The notes under the pieces were generated by a model. It did not search any database. It was given only the letters and a program-made list of their open reading frames with translations, and was not told the DNA's origin. From positions 68,188-132,187 of the forward strand of contig BDDD01005216.1 of NCBI GenBank assembly GCA_001972305.1: a stretch of 64,000 bases of DNA. Reading direction: 5' to 3'. This DNA comes from Cephalotus follicularis. Its lineage: Eukaryota; Streptophyta; Magnoliopsida; Oxalidales; Cephalotaceae. The position numbers were made by a program, and so were the translations under genes. Positions 36,160 to 45,985 of the stretch are shown piece after piece; within the stretch, counting starts at the first letter, position 1; every line of letters starts with the position of its first letter.

Positions 36160-36290
36160 GCGCAAAGCGTCGACGGTTTTCTCTCTGGCGTCGGCGGTTT
36201 GTGCGTCATAACTCAGCCTTCAACTACGCGTTTGTACATGTGTCAGGGCTCAAAGAGTCGATGGTAAGGAGTTAGGCGTCGGTGGTTTGG
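36160..36290. repeat. Palindrome array 1 in S 5' LTR
   Basis: Four GCGTCGACGG or GCGTCGGCGG words on the plus strand, the copy of the array also kept in the short LTR at 28965-29080. Confidence 0.85.
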
Positions 36291-36441
36291 CACCATAAAT
36301 TATTTCTTTAGTTTTCCATCTAAGAATTTTATTCCAACTTCGTTCCATTCAAAAAGGTAACCAACATAACATCTCAAAAAGTACATTTTATTCATCGTTG
36401 GGTACAAAATACATGAACTGAATTGCGGTTATTACATCTTT

Positions 36442-37228
36442 GAACACCTAAGAGCCTATCAAGTTTACCACAACAATTTGAAAATTTTGAAAAGGTCTTC
36501 TTAAGAGCATCTACTTCAATATTTAGCTTCTCATTTTCATCCTTAAAACTAGTTGATAGTTCTAAAGACATGTTAACAATATATAATTCATTTTTCAAGG
36601 TCTCATTTTCTTTAGTTAAACAATTAACCTCATTTTCAACAAAACAATTTCATCTTTAGAAACATTATCATTCATCAAAGAAGCATTTTTTTAACTCATT
36701 ATTTTCAACGGTCAAACATTTTATCTTATTTTTTAAAGAAGAGATGATAGAAGTATACCTATCTACAACTTCTACAAAGTCATCATAGCTTACCTCATTT
36801 CCTTCTTTGCTTGAATATTCTTCATCGCTTTCGCTTTCGGATGCATTTTTCGCCATGAGACACAAGCTTGTTGCTTCATCATTTTCTCCATAGAAATCCT
36901 CTAACTTATCCCATATTTCTTTAGCCATAATACAGGATGAAATACAATCAAATACGTTAGAATTTAAAGCACAAAACAACAAATGTTTAGCCTTCGCATT
37001 TAACTTCAATATTTCTTTTTCCTTTTCATTATATCTATTCCTTGAATTAGATACATTTTCTTTTGGCATCTCAGGATCCAAAACCATTATAACCCATTGA
37101 TCGTAATCAAGGGATTGAATGAATGAAGTCATTTTAACTTTCCAATCACTATAATTATCACCATCAAAGAGAGGAGGCATATTAACAAAATGACTAACAT
37201 TATCAGTAACAGTTAAAAAGGTTGCCAT
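36442..37228 (-). pseudogene. K gag remnant
   Basis: The start at 37228 reads MATFLTVTDNVSHFVNMPPL and then DGDNYSDWKVKM, followed by the helical copia gag body (LLFCALNSNVFDCISS, AKEIWDKLEDFYG), an acidic stretch (ESESDEE) and a coiled-coil-like lysine/asparagine-rich tail to about 36440, where element S cuts in. The gene continues beyond S as the knuckle region at 28335. The acidic and coiled-coil tail is typical of long Sirevirus-type gag. It is broken. Confidence 0.85.
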
Positions 37229-37266
37229 GGATCGAACTAATTCAATTAAGATTAATAATTAGAAAC

Positions 37267-37279
37267 CTCTCTGATACCA
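37267..37279 (-). other. Primer binding site of K
   Basis: Minus-strand TGGTATCAGAGAG, next to the LTR edge at 37282. Confidence 0.85.
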
Positions 37280-37281
37280 AT

Positions 37282-37975
37282 TGAAAGGTCCACAAAAATC
37301 AACCAAGAGGGGGGTGAATTGGTTATGCGAAAAATAACCACCATTTTAAAAACTTTAACCAAGGAAAACAAACTATTAACCAAGATACTCTAAAAAATTA
37401 TAAACAATAAAATAGCTTGCAAATAATTAAAAGAGTAATGGATAGAAACTTGCAAACTAGTTTATAGTGGTTCGGCAAACCGTATCTACGTCCACTCCCC
37501 CAAGCCGCAACTTGAGGTTCCACTAGAATGTAATCCCTCGATCATAAACAATAACTCTGGATTTTTACAAGATGAATCCAAACTTGAATTTTTGTGAGCT
37601 AAATTCTAACTTGGATTTTTTGAAGCTAAATCTTAACTTTGAGAAAGGTACTAATGACCTTGGGTATACAAAAAAGTATCTGAGTGTTTGTTTTATATTT
37701 GTAATCTCTACAAAGGCTGATGTATAACAAATATAAGGATAAAAAAGAAAGTCTTGAAGATAGCACAAGAACTCCTGAAAAATGAAGACTAGAATGCTTT
37801 TCTTTGGAGTTTAGCCTTGCTCTTTCTTGCTTGATGATTTCTTCATGGATTGAGCCTCTATTTATAGCCTTCAGATGAATGTAGCCCTTGCTAGAGTTCA
37901 GGGACTCATCAGAGGGCCATTGGAGCTATTTAGGGAAAGGATCACCATTTTAGCACCTTCAAAATATGGAGATTC
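37282..37975 (-). repeat. 5' LTR of K (interrupted)
   Basis: It adjoins the primer site and shows AGAGGGGGGTGAATTGGTT near the edge and GTGGTTCGGCAAACC at about 37470, elements shared with copia LTR J. It is cut at 37976 by the TGACACACCCC terminus of M0. There is no gene inside. Confidence 0.8.
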
Positions 37976-38327
37976 TGACACACCCCATTCCTGAACACCC
38001 CTGCCCGGGGACGGACGTGCCAGGTGGAAGGATCCCCACCTGGATCCCTAACCAGACCCCAACAAACAACAAAAGTTAACGCTAAGACCAGGGAAGGCGT
38101 TAAAAATGGGCTGCCGAGGAGAGCCGCGCTCCCCAGGCCAAACGCTCCCAAGGCATAAAAACAAGAAATGCCCGAGCAGGAAGGAGGAATTTCCCATCTC
38201 CTTTAAACCAAAAATGCCCCGCATGCAAGAAGAAACACACGGCAAAGAAGGGACAAATAAGGAAGGGTAAAACCGTAAAATAACCCTTACATAAAACCAT
38301 TCCCAAAACTCACCGCATAACTAAAGG
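37976..38327 (-). repeat. M0: LTR fragment of the H family
   Basis: It starts TGACACACCCC and follows the H LTR (60828 onward) for about 350 bases, with moderate divergence. It is then cut by H's own LTR terminus at 38328. It is an older relative of H that served as its landing site. Confidence 0.8.
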
Positions 38328-38819
38328 TGACACGCCCCGTTCCCGAGCACCCCCGCCCGAAGACGGCCGTGCCAGGTGGAAGGATCCCTCACCTGGATCC
38401 CTAACCAAACCCCAACAACAACAAAAGCTAACGCTAAGGCTAGGGCATGCATTAAAATGCGCCTCTGAGAAGAGCCGCGCTCTCCAGGCCAAACGCTCCC
38501 AAGGCATAAAAACAAGGAATGCCCGAGAAGAAAGGAGGAAAGAAGGAAGGGTAAAACAGCAAAATAACCCCTACTTAAACTATCCCCAAAGCTCACCGTT
38601 TAATTAAAAGAAACGCGCACAACACCCACTTAGCAAACGCACCATTTAATTAAAGGGAACAAATGCAACAGCCACTTAGAAAATGCACCGCTTAACTAAA
38701 GGGAATGCGCACCACACTCACTGCCCAAACGCACCGTTCCACTAAAGGGAACATGTCAGGGGAGGGAGCCATGGCAAAGAACGCAACACTACGTCTTGCC
38801 TGGGGTCCCGGTCAGGGGA
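38328..38819 (-). repeat. 3' LTR of H, outer part
   Basis: It begins TGACACGCCCCG and matches 60828-61320. It contains a 46-base tandem repeat (38594-38757) and is cut at 38820 by element E. Confidence 0.85.
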
Positions 38820-39593
38820 TGTGACACCTCGTGTCACTTTTATATGGTTAACATGCCAAGGACAGGAACTTATCAATATTATTATCATTTTCATTTATTT
38901 TATTGCTATTACTATGTTATAATAATAATACTTTAAAAAAAACAAATCAGAGTACTCGTGAGGCGCCTAGAAGGCGCTAGGCGCCAATTGAAATAAAACA
39001 AGAGTAACGGGCGCATAGCGCCCGTATGAAGAAAGAACAGAGAGATAGAGAGGAGACAGGAGTGAGAGAGAGGCAGAGACTGGGAGACAGACATCGGGCG
39101 AGGTGCCGGATGCCGAGGAAGATGGCGGACGACGTGACCACTGCCAGGTATTCTCCTTCTCCCTCCTTTCTTCTTCTTTCCTTCTTTTCTCCCCACGCCT
39201 AATGGCCACTGTCAGTGCGCGTTCGCCGCCGTTGCCATCACAGTTTGGGCCGGTCTTGGTTTACAAGACCAGCTCTACCCATCTTGACTACCGTTGAAGC
39301 GTTATCCGGCCGGAATCGTCTGGATTTTTGCCGTTTGAGTCAAGCCGACGTTTTGACTCACTGTCACATGGGACGCCATGTTTTATGCCGATTCTCGGTG
39401 AGTCTCGGTCACCAACGTGTAGACCGGACCTTGTGGAGGCCAGTGGTGGTGTGACCGGTACAATGGCGACTCGGCCAGAGATTCGGCACGGCAACAGCTG
39501 CCGAGTCTGACCGAGTTTTGGGCAGAGATGTGTAGGCTTGGTTGTTTTGTGACTTTTTTGTGAAGTGACCATAATTGTTGGATGACCGGTGAG

Positions 39594-39610
39594 TTGACTC
39601 AGTGAGTCAA
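39594..39610. promoter_or_regulatory. TTGACTCA/TGAGTCAA palindrome in E LTR 1
   Basis: TTGACTCAGTGAGTCAA is an 8-1-8 palindrome, repeated in LTR 2 at 46741-46757 and with variants in G (56215-56229 and 56354-56367). TTGAC is the core of the WRKY W-box, and TGA(G/C)TCA the GCN4-like bZIP site; binding is inferred. Confidence 0.5.
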
Positions 39611-39811
39611 ACTCACTGTCGACGGTGGCTGCCCGTTCCCGGGTGAGTCATAGTGAGATTTGATCAATAATGTGTTGAACAGCAGTTTAGGGGGTTGGTT
39701 TTAGTGTCGACGGAGCCCTAACAGGTTGACCGGAATATGGCCGGAGTTCCGATTACGACAAATCATGTTTCTTGTATGTATGTCGTAACAATACGTGTTA
39801 TGTCTATGCAG

Positions 39812-39875
39812 CGTGAAGGATGGTGGAGTTCCAATTGATGACGACCCACAGTTTTACTGGCGAACCCAGTTTCCG
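39812..39875 (+). other. Exon-like segment in E LTR 1
   Basis: It is preceded by TCTATGCAG and followed by GTAAGTTG, both good splice consensus. One frame is open and reads DDDPQFYWRTQFP near its end. The copy in LTR 2 (about 46958-47022) keeps the same frame and borders. I recognise no source protein. Confidence 0.45.
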
Positions 39876-42800
39876 GTAAGTTGTAATTCACTTTCTTTTT
39901 CCTGTTCAAATATGGTTTAATAAGTTTATCGATGTGATGGAGTAATTACACGATAGTAGATATTTACGACTGTATTGGAACGGGTTATAAGCTAATGGTA
40001 ATGAATTATGAGTAGCATGAATGATGGAAGTAAGATATGTATTAATATGTTTGTAATAACTAATGTGTTGGGAATTAGGAGTGAAACTGAGTTAGCGGAA
40101 CTAAACAGCTCTTATATGTGCATGCAAGTGGTGTAGTGATAGTAATAGTGGATGCCTTGAAATGAGTAAAAAGTGTCTATAAGTAAATTGTTAAATGGAT
40201 CTAAGAGGGGTAATTATGTGATAATTTGGGTGATGGAATGAATTATAAGTTATAAGTGTTAAGATTAGCAGAGGATCGGGTACAGATGGCTCCTTAATGC
40301 ATATAACGGCTCATGCGTGCATTTCTTGCATCTCATGTGTATAAGCATAAGAGTCGCAATTAACGAGACATTATGCGATGGCATTGTATATGGAGATCTG
40401 ATAGATGATTCAAAGCTTAAAGGGGTTAGTCTGTGGTAGTAAACGACACTAATGTTGTGAGTAGAACATCTCTTTCCTTTACCTTATTTGTTATTGCTAT
40501 TCATGATGATGTGACTCTATTGTGATTTCTCACATGTCAAATGTTGTTGATAGCCTTTATTATTGGATTCCATCATGTGACATGACTTGTTTCTTGATAT
40601 TTTGATCATTGATTGTGCTTCTTAATTGTATATTTCTTGATAGACCTTATTGTTGACTCCACCATGTGAATTGTTATATGACAATTTCATTGTTGGTTAT
40701 TCGGGAACCCTTTGTGTATTCTCGTTTGAACTTCTATATTGACATGTGATCCTTGTGATCGTATATTCATTACGCCTTGTGATGTCGTATCCGCATTGGC
40801 TCCTGCGGGCATATATTATTTCGGTTGTTGTTGTTACATCGGTTTAACTTCTACGAGGATCTATTTCATTCTATTACTACTGTTATATTCATTCTAGCTC
40901 CATATCGTCATGCCTGAGTTTTGTTGTTGGATATGTGCTCTTTTGTGGTTCCATCATGAGATGGCTATTGAGGGCCGAATTGGTTGAGTTTGATTGGTTT
41001 CCGCATTCTTATACTTGAGCTCTGTTGTTGATGCCGTTGAGCAATTCTTTTATTGAGAGTCATGTTGTTTTCATATGTGCCTGGTTTCCTGTGATATGTG
41101 ATCTTGGTTGGGATTTGTATCCCGGTTGTCTTCTGTTAACGTATTCATGATTGTGATGTGATTCCGAGCGGTTATATACTCGATGCTCTGGGTGACTTGG
41201 TCACCTTCTCACAGTTGTGACATTGAGACTTGTTATATGATTATACTATGTTATATTCTGATACTGGGTACCGGGATTATGGATATGTATTACCGGTCCA
41301 AGGAGTGGTATATGTTCGACGCTCAACTCTACTTAGCAGGCCCATTGGTCTATGATGGGGTGTTATGTGGAAACTGCCCCCGGGTTCCATACCTGGATCT
41401 GCGGCATACTATTGTCTATGATGGTATGCTGAGTGTGAGTGCAGTAGAGCTGCTCCATTACCCTCCTATTGGACTGTGTTTGGGTGTTGATATATATTGC
41501 ACGCGGGTCCCTCAGATGAGGTAAAATGTATGCATGCGGGTTTTCTCGGCGAGGGCTAGGGTCTCTGCGGTATATGCTGGCCCCTCTTGCGAGGTTTGGA
41601 TGTTATGCTTACCATAGGCACTCTGCACCGGTGTATGAAGGATTATGTACACATCCTGTAGCCTATTGGCCTGATATTATTGCTGCAGCGGTTATGATGT
41701 GACGCCATGTGATTTGGTGGGGATATGATATGACACCATGTGATTTGGCGGGGATATGAGACAGTGACATGATAGGTACCAGCATCCTCTTATATGTTTA
41801 TGATTCATTGGGCACATATTACATTTTGATATGGATACTGTCATTTGAGTTATGATCATATCATTAAGATTTGATATCCCGACACTCGATATTATTGTGA
41901 CTCATATATTTGATTATTGCCTACATTATGATATTTGTTCAGTGGACTTTCTTGTAGAGTCCTTGGTTAATTCATTGTGAAACCATCGTATTGTAGAGTA
42001 TTGACTTGAACATAGAGATTATTTCCTGGATTCTTACATTATTGCATTGATGAGTTTGAGCATTATTTTATGGAGCAATAATGATATTTCATTTCTTTCA
42101 TTTATTGATTCTATCAGCATGAGTTTATATTCTTGATCACATCCTTGATTCTTGATACTTTAAGTACTCTGATTTTATTGTACTCGTGAGTCTTGAGCTT
42201 TGAGATAATCTTGATTACTTTTGTGGATCTTGTTATCATTTCTTGACTTATGTTTATAATGTGGAGCTAATTGTTGAGTATCGAGACTTCCTTCTCGGAT
42301 TTCGTTTATACTTGCGTATCTTGATTCCTTTTTGTGAGTTAACGTTTGTGGAACTTGATATCCTTCGAGGATCTCGATATTTCTTTGTGATCTCGATATC
42401 CTTTTGTGGATCATGAATTCTTATGGATCTTGACATCTTATGTTGATTTTGACTATCCCTTTGGATCTTGATTTCCTTTGTGATTCTTGATTTCATTCTT
42501 ACCGTAGATTTACTTTGTATTTTACTTTGAGCTTATATTATTTCTCATTTTATTTGATACATAGTTATGGGAGATGTATTTGTTGTTTCTACAGAGGCAG
42601 GGCATGCTACCAAGATTTCAACACATGCATAGCTTCACTACATCAGCACTTTAATTATGCATTATATATGTTTTTAAATATATGTTTTTCCTTATGGTTT
42701 GGTTTTAAAAGGGCAGAGCCCAATATAATTATGATTCATGCTTGCTGATATGGTTAAGGCAGAGCCCAACCCATGCATGTTTATTAGTTTAGACTGTTGA

Positions 42801-43078
42801 TTCCTCATTCGGGAGTGTGTTTTGCTGAGGGCTGAGCCCGTTTACAAAATATGTTTTTCTTTACAGGGGGCATAGTCCTATAAACAGATACTGCATGCCC
42901 GATTTTCGTAAAATTTAAAGAGTTAGAAAAATTTTCAAGTTTTTGGAAAAAGCTTAACTTGTGGTTTGAAGAAATTGTTTTAAAGAAATTTCAGGTTTTA
43001 AGATATCACGTGGTGGTTTCCAAAAGGAGGCTTGCCACGTGATTGTCGCATCCGTCTCGGTAGGAAACGGGTGTGACA

Positions 43079-45985
43079 TTTTGGTATCAGAGCATTTGGT
43101 TTTAGATTCTCTAGACTTCTAAAGTAAAATGTTTGTCAAAAGTGGTTTTATGTTTTACAAACTATTGCATATCATTCATTGCATCAGAGTCATGTGTTTG
43201 GTAGCATGCCCTGTGGTCAGTAAGATGGGTACATGGTAGGATAGATAGTGGGTTTTTTTTAAGGCTGCCAGATAAACGGCTTATGTTGAATTATAGTACA
43301 ATGTAAGGATATGGATTCTAAGGCCGGAGATATTCTAGGATATCACCTTTGTTTTGCGTAGCGGCCGAGTTAACCGTGAAGACGTTATCTTCTCTATAGC
43401 CCTTTATTAATCGATATATCTGAGTCAGAGTTCTAGCGGGCCACATCCCAGTTATTCTAGACTTTATGAGCTATCAGGCGTGATGTACGCGATAGAACAC
43501 CCTAAATGCATTGGTGGAACTACTCTATGGTTCTTGTATATGTTCCAGTACTGCTTTGCAGTGGTGAATCGTTGATAGTGACGAATCGTCAGAAGAGGTT
43601 CAGGCAACTAGTATTGTACATTTATGCTTGAGTACTTAGTTGAACCGTTAGCAAAGAATAGTGAAGGATTTAGTCTATAAGGGCTATGTCTAGAAGACAT
43701 CACCTATTGTGGATGATTGTCGGCCTTACGCAGATCTTTATAGACAGAGATTCAAACCTCGATCAGAGCTGCGTGGAGAAGATTAAAGAGTACGAATACG
43801 TTGACGAATCCTCAGCGCAATACAAACACGATTACAGATGCTTTGAGTAAGAAGTTTTCTACTTCTCTTGATTATCTTTGGATGAGTTACTCAGATCATT
43901 GCACGTGATCCTATTAGCCTTATGCATGATAGCTCTATCGTCTACTCTTCGGGAGAGACCGATATTGCAGGACCGGATAAGCGATTTTCGGTGATAGAAT
44001 TGTAACTGCACTGACTACTCGCTTCGAAATGATGGAACGCTGTTGTATGAGGACAAGTTATGTCCGTCGCTTAATGAAGCTATGAAATGTAAGTCCTGGT
44101 GATGACCATAAATCATTTTTCCGCAATACAACCTAATAGTACCAAGTGTGTCGTTGCTGGAGGGAGCACTTCTGGTAGAACAACATGAAGAGAAATATCA
44201 CAGTTTTGATAACGAGATGTTCAACATACCAGCAACTTAATGTGGAGCAATAGCGAAACTTCAAGCAATTGCAGCTGCTTTATATTCTCAAGCGAAAGTG
44301 TGTGTGACGATTGCAGTGTCCTTGTGCTGTTGATGCTAATTGTTGTGCGCTTGGCTGTTGCATGTGTTTCTTGATGTGCGCTCGTGTGCATTTTGTGCAG
44401 ATGATACAATTATTTTTCCACACGAAGAGTTTGTACGCATGCTATTCTGTGCACTTTTTGCTACTTGCTTGGTGATTGTGAACGTATAATGTGGTGCTTG
44501 CACGAGGTTTATCTGCGTAATTATGTGCACGTTCTTCTGCCTGTGATTTACGTTTTGTACACATGATGACATGAGTATGTGCAACCTGCATTCATGGTAC
44601 CTTAAGCTTCTACATTATGTACACGATGTTTCGATTGTCAGCTTTAATTGTCCGCACCAGGAGTTTTTACTCATTCTCATTTCATGCCTACCGGTGCAAG
44701 CTTTGGTTGTCTCGACGTTTCCACACATTTGACTTTGACTATTCATCGTTTGGAATTGTGGTTCCTTCAGATAACTTCTTGCTTGTATACGTACGGGTAC
44801 TTGAGCGGGATTTTGATTGCGTGGCTTGGTTGGCTTCATGATGATTCATCGGTTGATCAATACGCATGCCTCTTCAGTTTTGTCTTCGGACATCCTTACT
44901 ATTGGTGGATTGCATTTGAGATTCTGTGCGGCATACCTATGAAACTGAAATCTCGTTGTCCCTCGGAAGATTTTTTCCCGATGCCTCTTTAGGTGTTGGC
45001 TGACCATGTTGTAGTTCGCGTGTTCCAAGCATACGCGGTTTCATTCGACGTGTTGTGGACTACTAGACCTTTCTTATGCAGTTGGATACGGAATGTCAAA
45101 TGAACGTATGACTTCGTTCCTTATTTGCTGTCCAAGCGTTGTCGCTTCGACACGTATGATGTTCGTGTGCCTCATTGAACCCACGAACATGCATGTTGGT
45201 TTCAATAGATGGCTCATGTGGTCTTTGACGTTATATGGAAGCATGTCGCGATGGACTCCATTATATAACCGACATGGACACTGCTAAGGTACGATGCGAT
45301 ATAAGTCATACTGAAATGACTTGCCTAAACGGCTCACATCTATCGATTATGTGCCTATGATCTAGACCACTTTGAGGTGTGATCATACCAGCACTAATGC
45401 ACCGGATCCCATCAAAACTCCGCAGTTAAGTGCTTGGGCGAGAATAGTTCTAAGATGGGCTTGTCTTATGACTTTCATAGATTCAGGCTAGTGGCTTGAC
45501 ACCTCCAAGAATGTTGTATGGTTGGCAACATGAGATACTCGTGTTGGGATAATATCGGTGAGAGTAATACGTGAAGAGCCTATTGGTATCCCAAAGTAGG
45601 GTGAGGAGTTCGTAAACAGATGTCGCATGAACATGAAGTTTTAGCTGGATGAAAAAGTGTTCCTACGGGCATCATGCTACAAGAGTGTTTAAGTTAGAAA
45701 GCTGTGAAAGCCTCAGTTCCAATGACATTGGATCATTCGAGACCATTCTATGTATTGGTGCATTAGGTTATCAATTCAACCTATCTACAGAGCTAGAATG
45801 CATCTATGATAGTTTCCATGTATCGGTGTTGAGAGAGTACCAGTACAGATCCATGACATACGAGATCAGTTCTTTTAGAGTGATACTTCTTGGGGGAGTA
45901 TGGACGAAATGAGCAGACAGTACTCAATTTTCTATGCTACGTGATGTGAGTAAATTTTGAGGACAAAATTTCTTAAGGGGGAGAT
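43079..45985 (+). mobile_element. Body of E
   Basis: The primer site TGGTATCAGAGC is at 43082-43093 and the polypurine tract (AAGGGGGAGAT) at about 45975-45985. Between them coding is almost unreadable. Near 44670-44790 a frame recalls an integrase core (SHFMPTG). At about 45700-45845 another recalls the integrase C-terminal GPFEIL...FHVSVLREY block. A 5S-like stretch lies at 45375-45459. The remainder shows nothing I recognise. Confidence 0.65.
45375..45459 (+). repeat. 5S rRNA-derived stretch (5' two thirds) in E body
   Basis: It contains GATCATACCAGCACTAATG, then CACCGGATCCCATCA, AACTCCGCAGTTAAG and TGCTTGGGCGAGA, ending in AAGATGGG. This follows plant 5S rRNA from near its first base to about base 87 with few differences, then stops matching. 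Box A and most of box C are present, but the 3' stem is not, so it is not a functional 5S gene. Confidence 0.9.

Larger units (their letters stand above)
28450..36436 (-). mobile_element. Element S: Ty3/gypsy Tekay-like fossil with both LTRs
   Basis: It is bounded by TCTTT at 28445-28449 and 36437-36441, a perfect target duplication within K. Minus-strand order: 5' LTR (33958-36436), primer site, gag-protease, RT, RNase H, integrase with chromodomain-like tail, polypurine tract, 3' LTR (28450-29226). It is the most complete element here, but is broken by roughly five interruptions in pol. In a 150-base sample the two LTRs differ at about 8% of sites by eye, mostly transitions, so it is not young. 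Confidence 0.95.
33958..36436 (-). repeat. 5' LTR of S (long form)
   Basis: 2,479 bases. On the minus strand it holds, from its start: a GCGTCGACGG array (36160-36290), a TATA-like box (35876-35882), donor-like CTG|GTAAGC (about 35750), donor-like GAG|GTAGGGG (35384/35383), a second array (35080-35240) and the shared GTGAGGACAACGGCTAACCC block (about 34275-34315). There is no gene inside. Confidence 0.9.
16282..37975 (-). mobile_element. Element K: old Ty1/copia (Sirevirus-like) fossil, split by later insertions
   Basis: Read on the minus strand from the right: LTR (37282-37975, cut by M0), primer site, gag (36442-37228), knuckles, protease, integrase, RT and RNase H, ending at 16282 where LTR F cuts it. 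The domain order protease, integrase, RT, RNase H is diagnostic of Ty1/copia. The Sirevirus assignment rests on the gag and protease motifs and an IWVPK motif after the knuckles, and is tentative. Inserted material (J with C1, D with C2, part of G, and S) accounts for most of the span. The 3' LTR is not in the window. K is broken many times and is the oldest element here. Confidence 0.85.
38820..43078 (+). repeat. LTR 1 of E
   Basis: 4,259 bases, from TGTGACACC to GGGTGTGACA. In order: GGCGCC-type palindromes (38963-39030), a pyrimidine-rich tract (about 39150-39195), a cluster of TGAGTCA/TGACTCA and GTGAGT words (39330-39660), an exon-like 64-base segment (39812-39875), palindrome GGTGACTTGGTCACC (41191-41205), a stretch of TTGTGGATCTTGAT-like repeats (about 42180-42500) and a CATTCGGGAGTGTG word near 42790 shared with D and F. 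No gene; open frames such as 41183-41524 are treated as chance. Confidence 0.9.

Noticed and set aside
38933-39297. Arginine- and glycine-rich open frames around 39000-39300 and 46130-46430
   Set aside because: Both strands give open frames because of the GC- and pyrimidine-rich LTR leader; no domain is seen.
41183-41524. Open frame of 113 residues in E LTR 1, with a 158-residue relative at 48329-48805 in LTR 2
   Set aside because: Agreement is expected from LTR duplication. The reading has no recognisable domain, the end is not conserved, and changes do not favour silent sites as far as I can see.
44617-44992. Overlapping open frames in the E body as a possible host gene
   Set aside because: The weak resemblance is to a decayed integrase, and the position between primer site and polypurine tract makes it element sequence.
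45375-45459. A functional 5S rRNA gene
   Set aside because: It lacks the 3' stem and terminator and lies within an element body.
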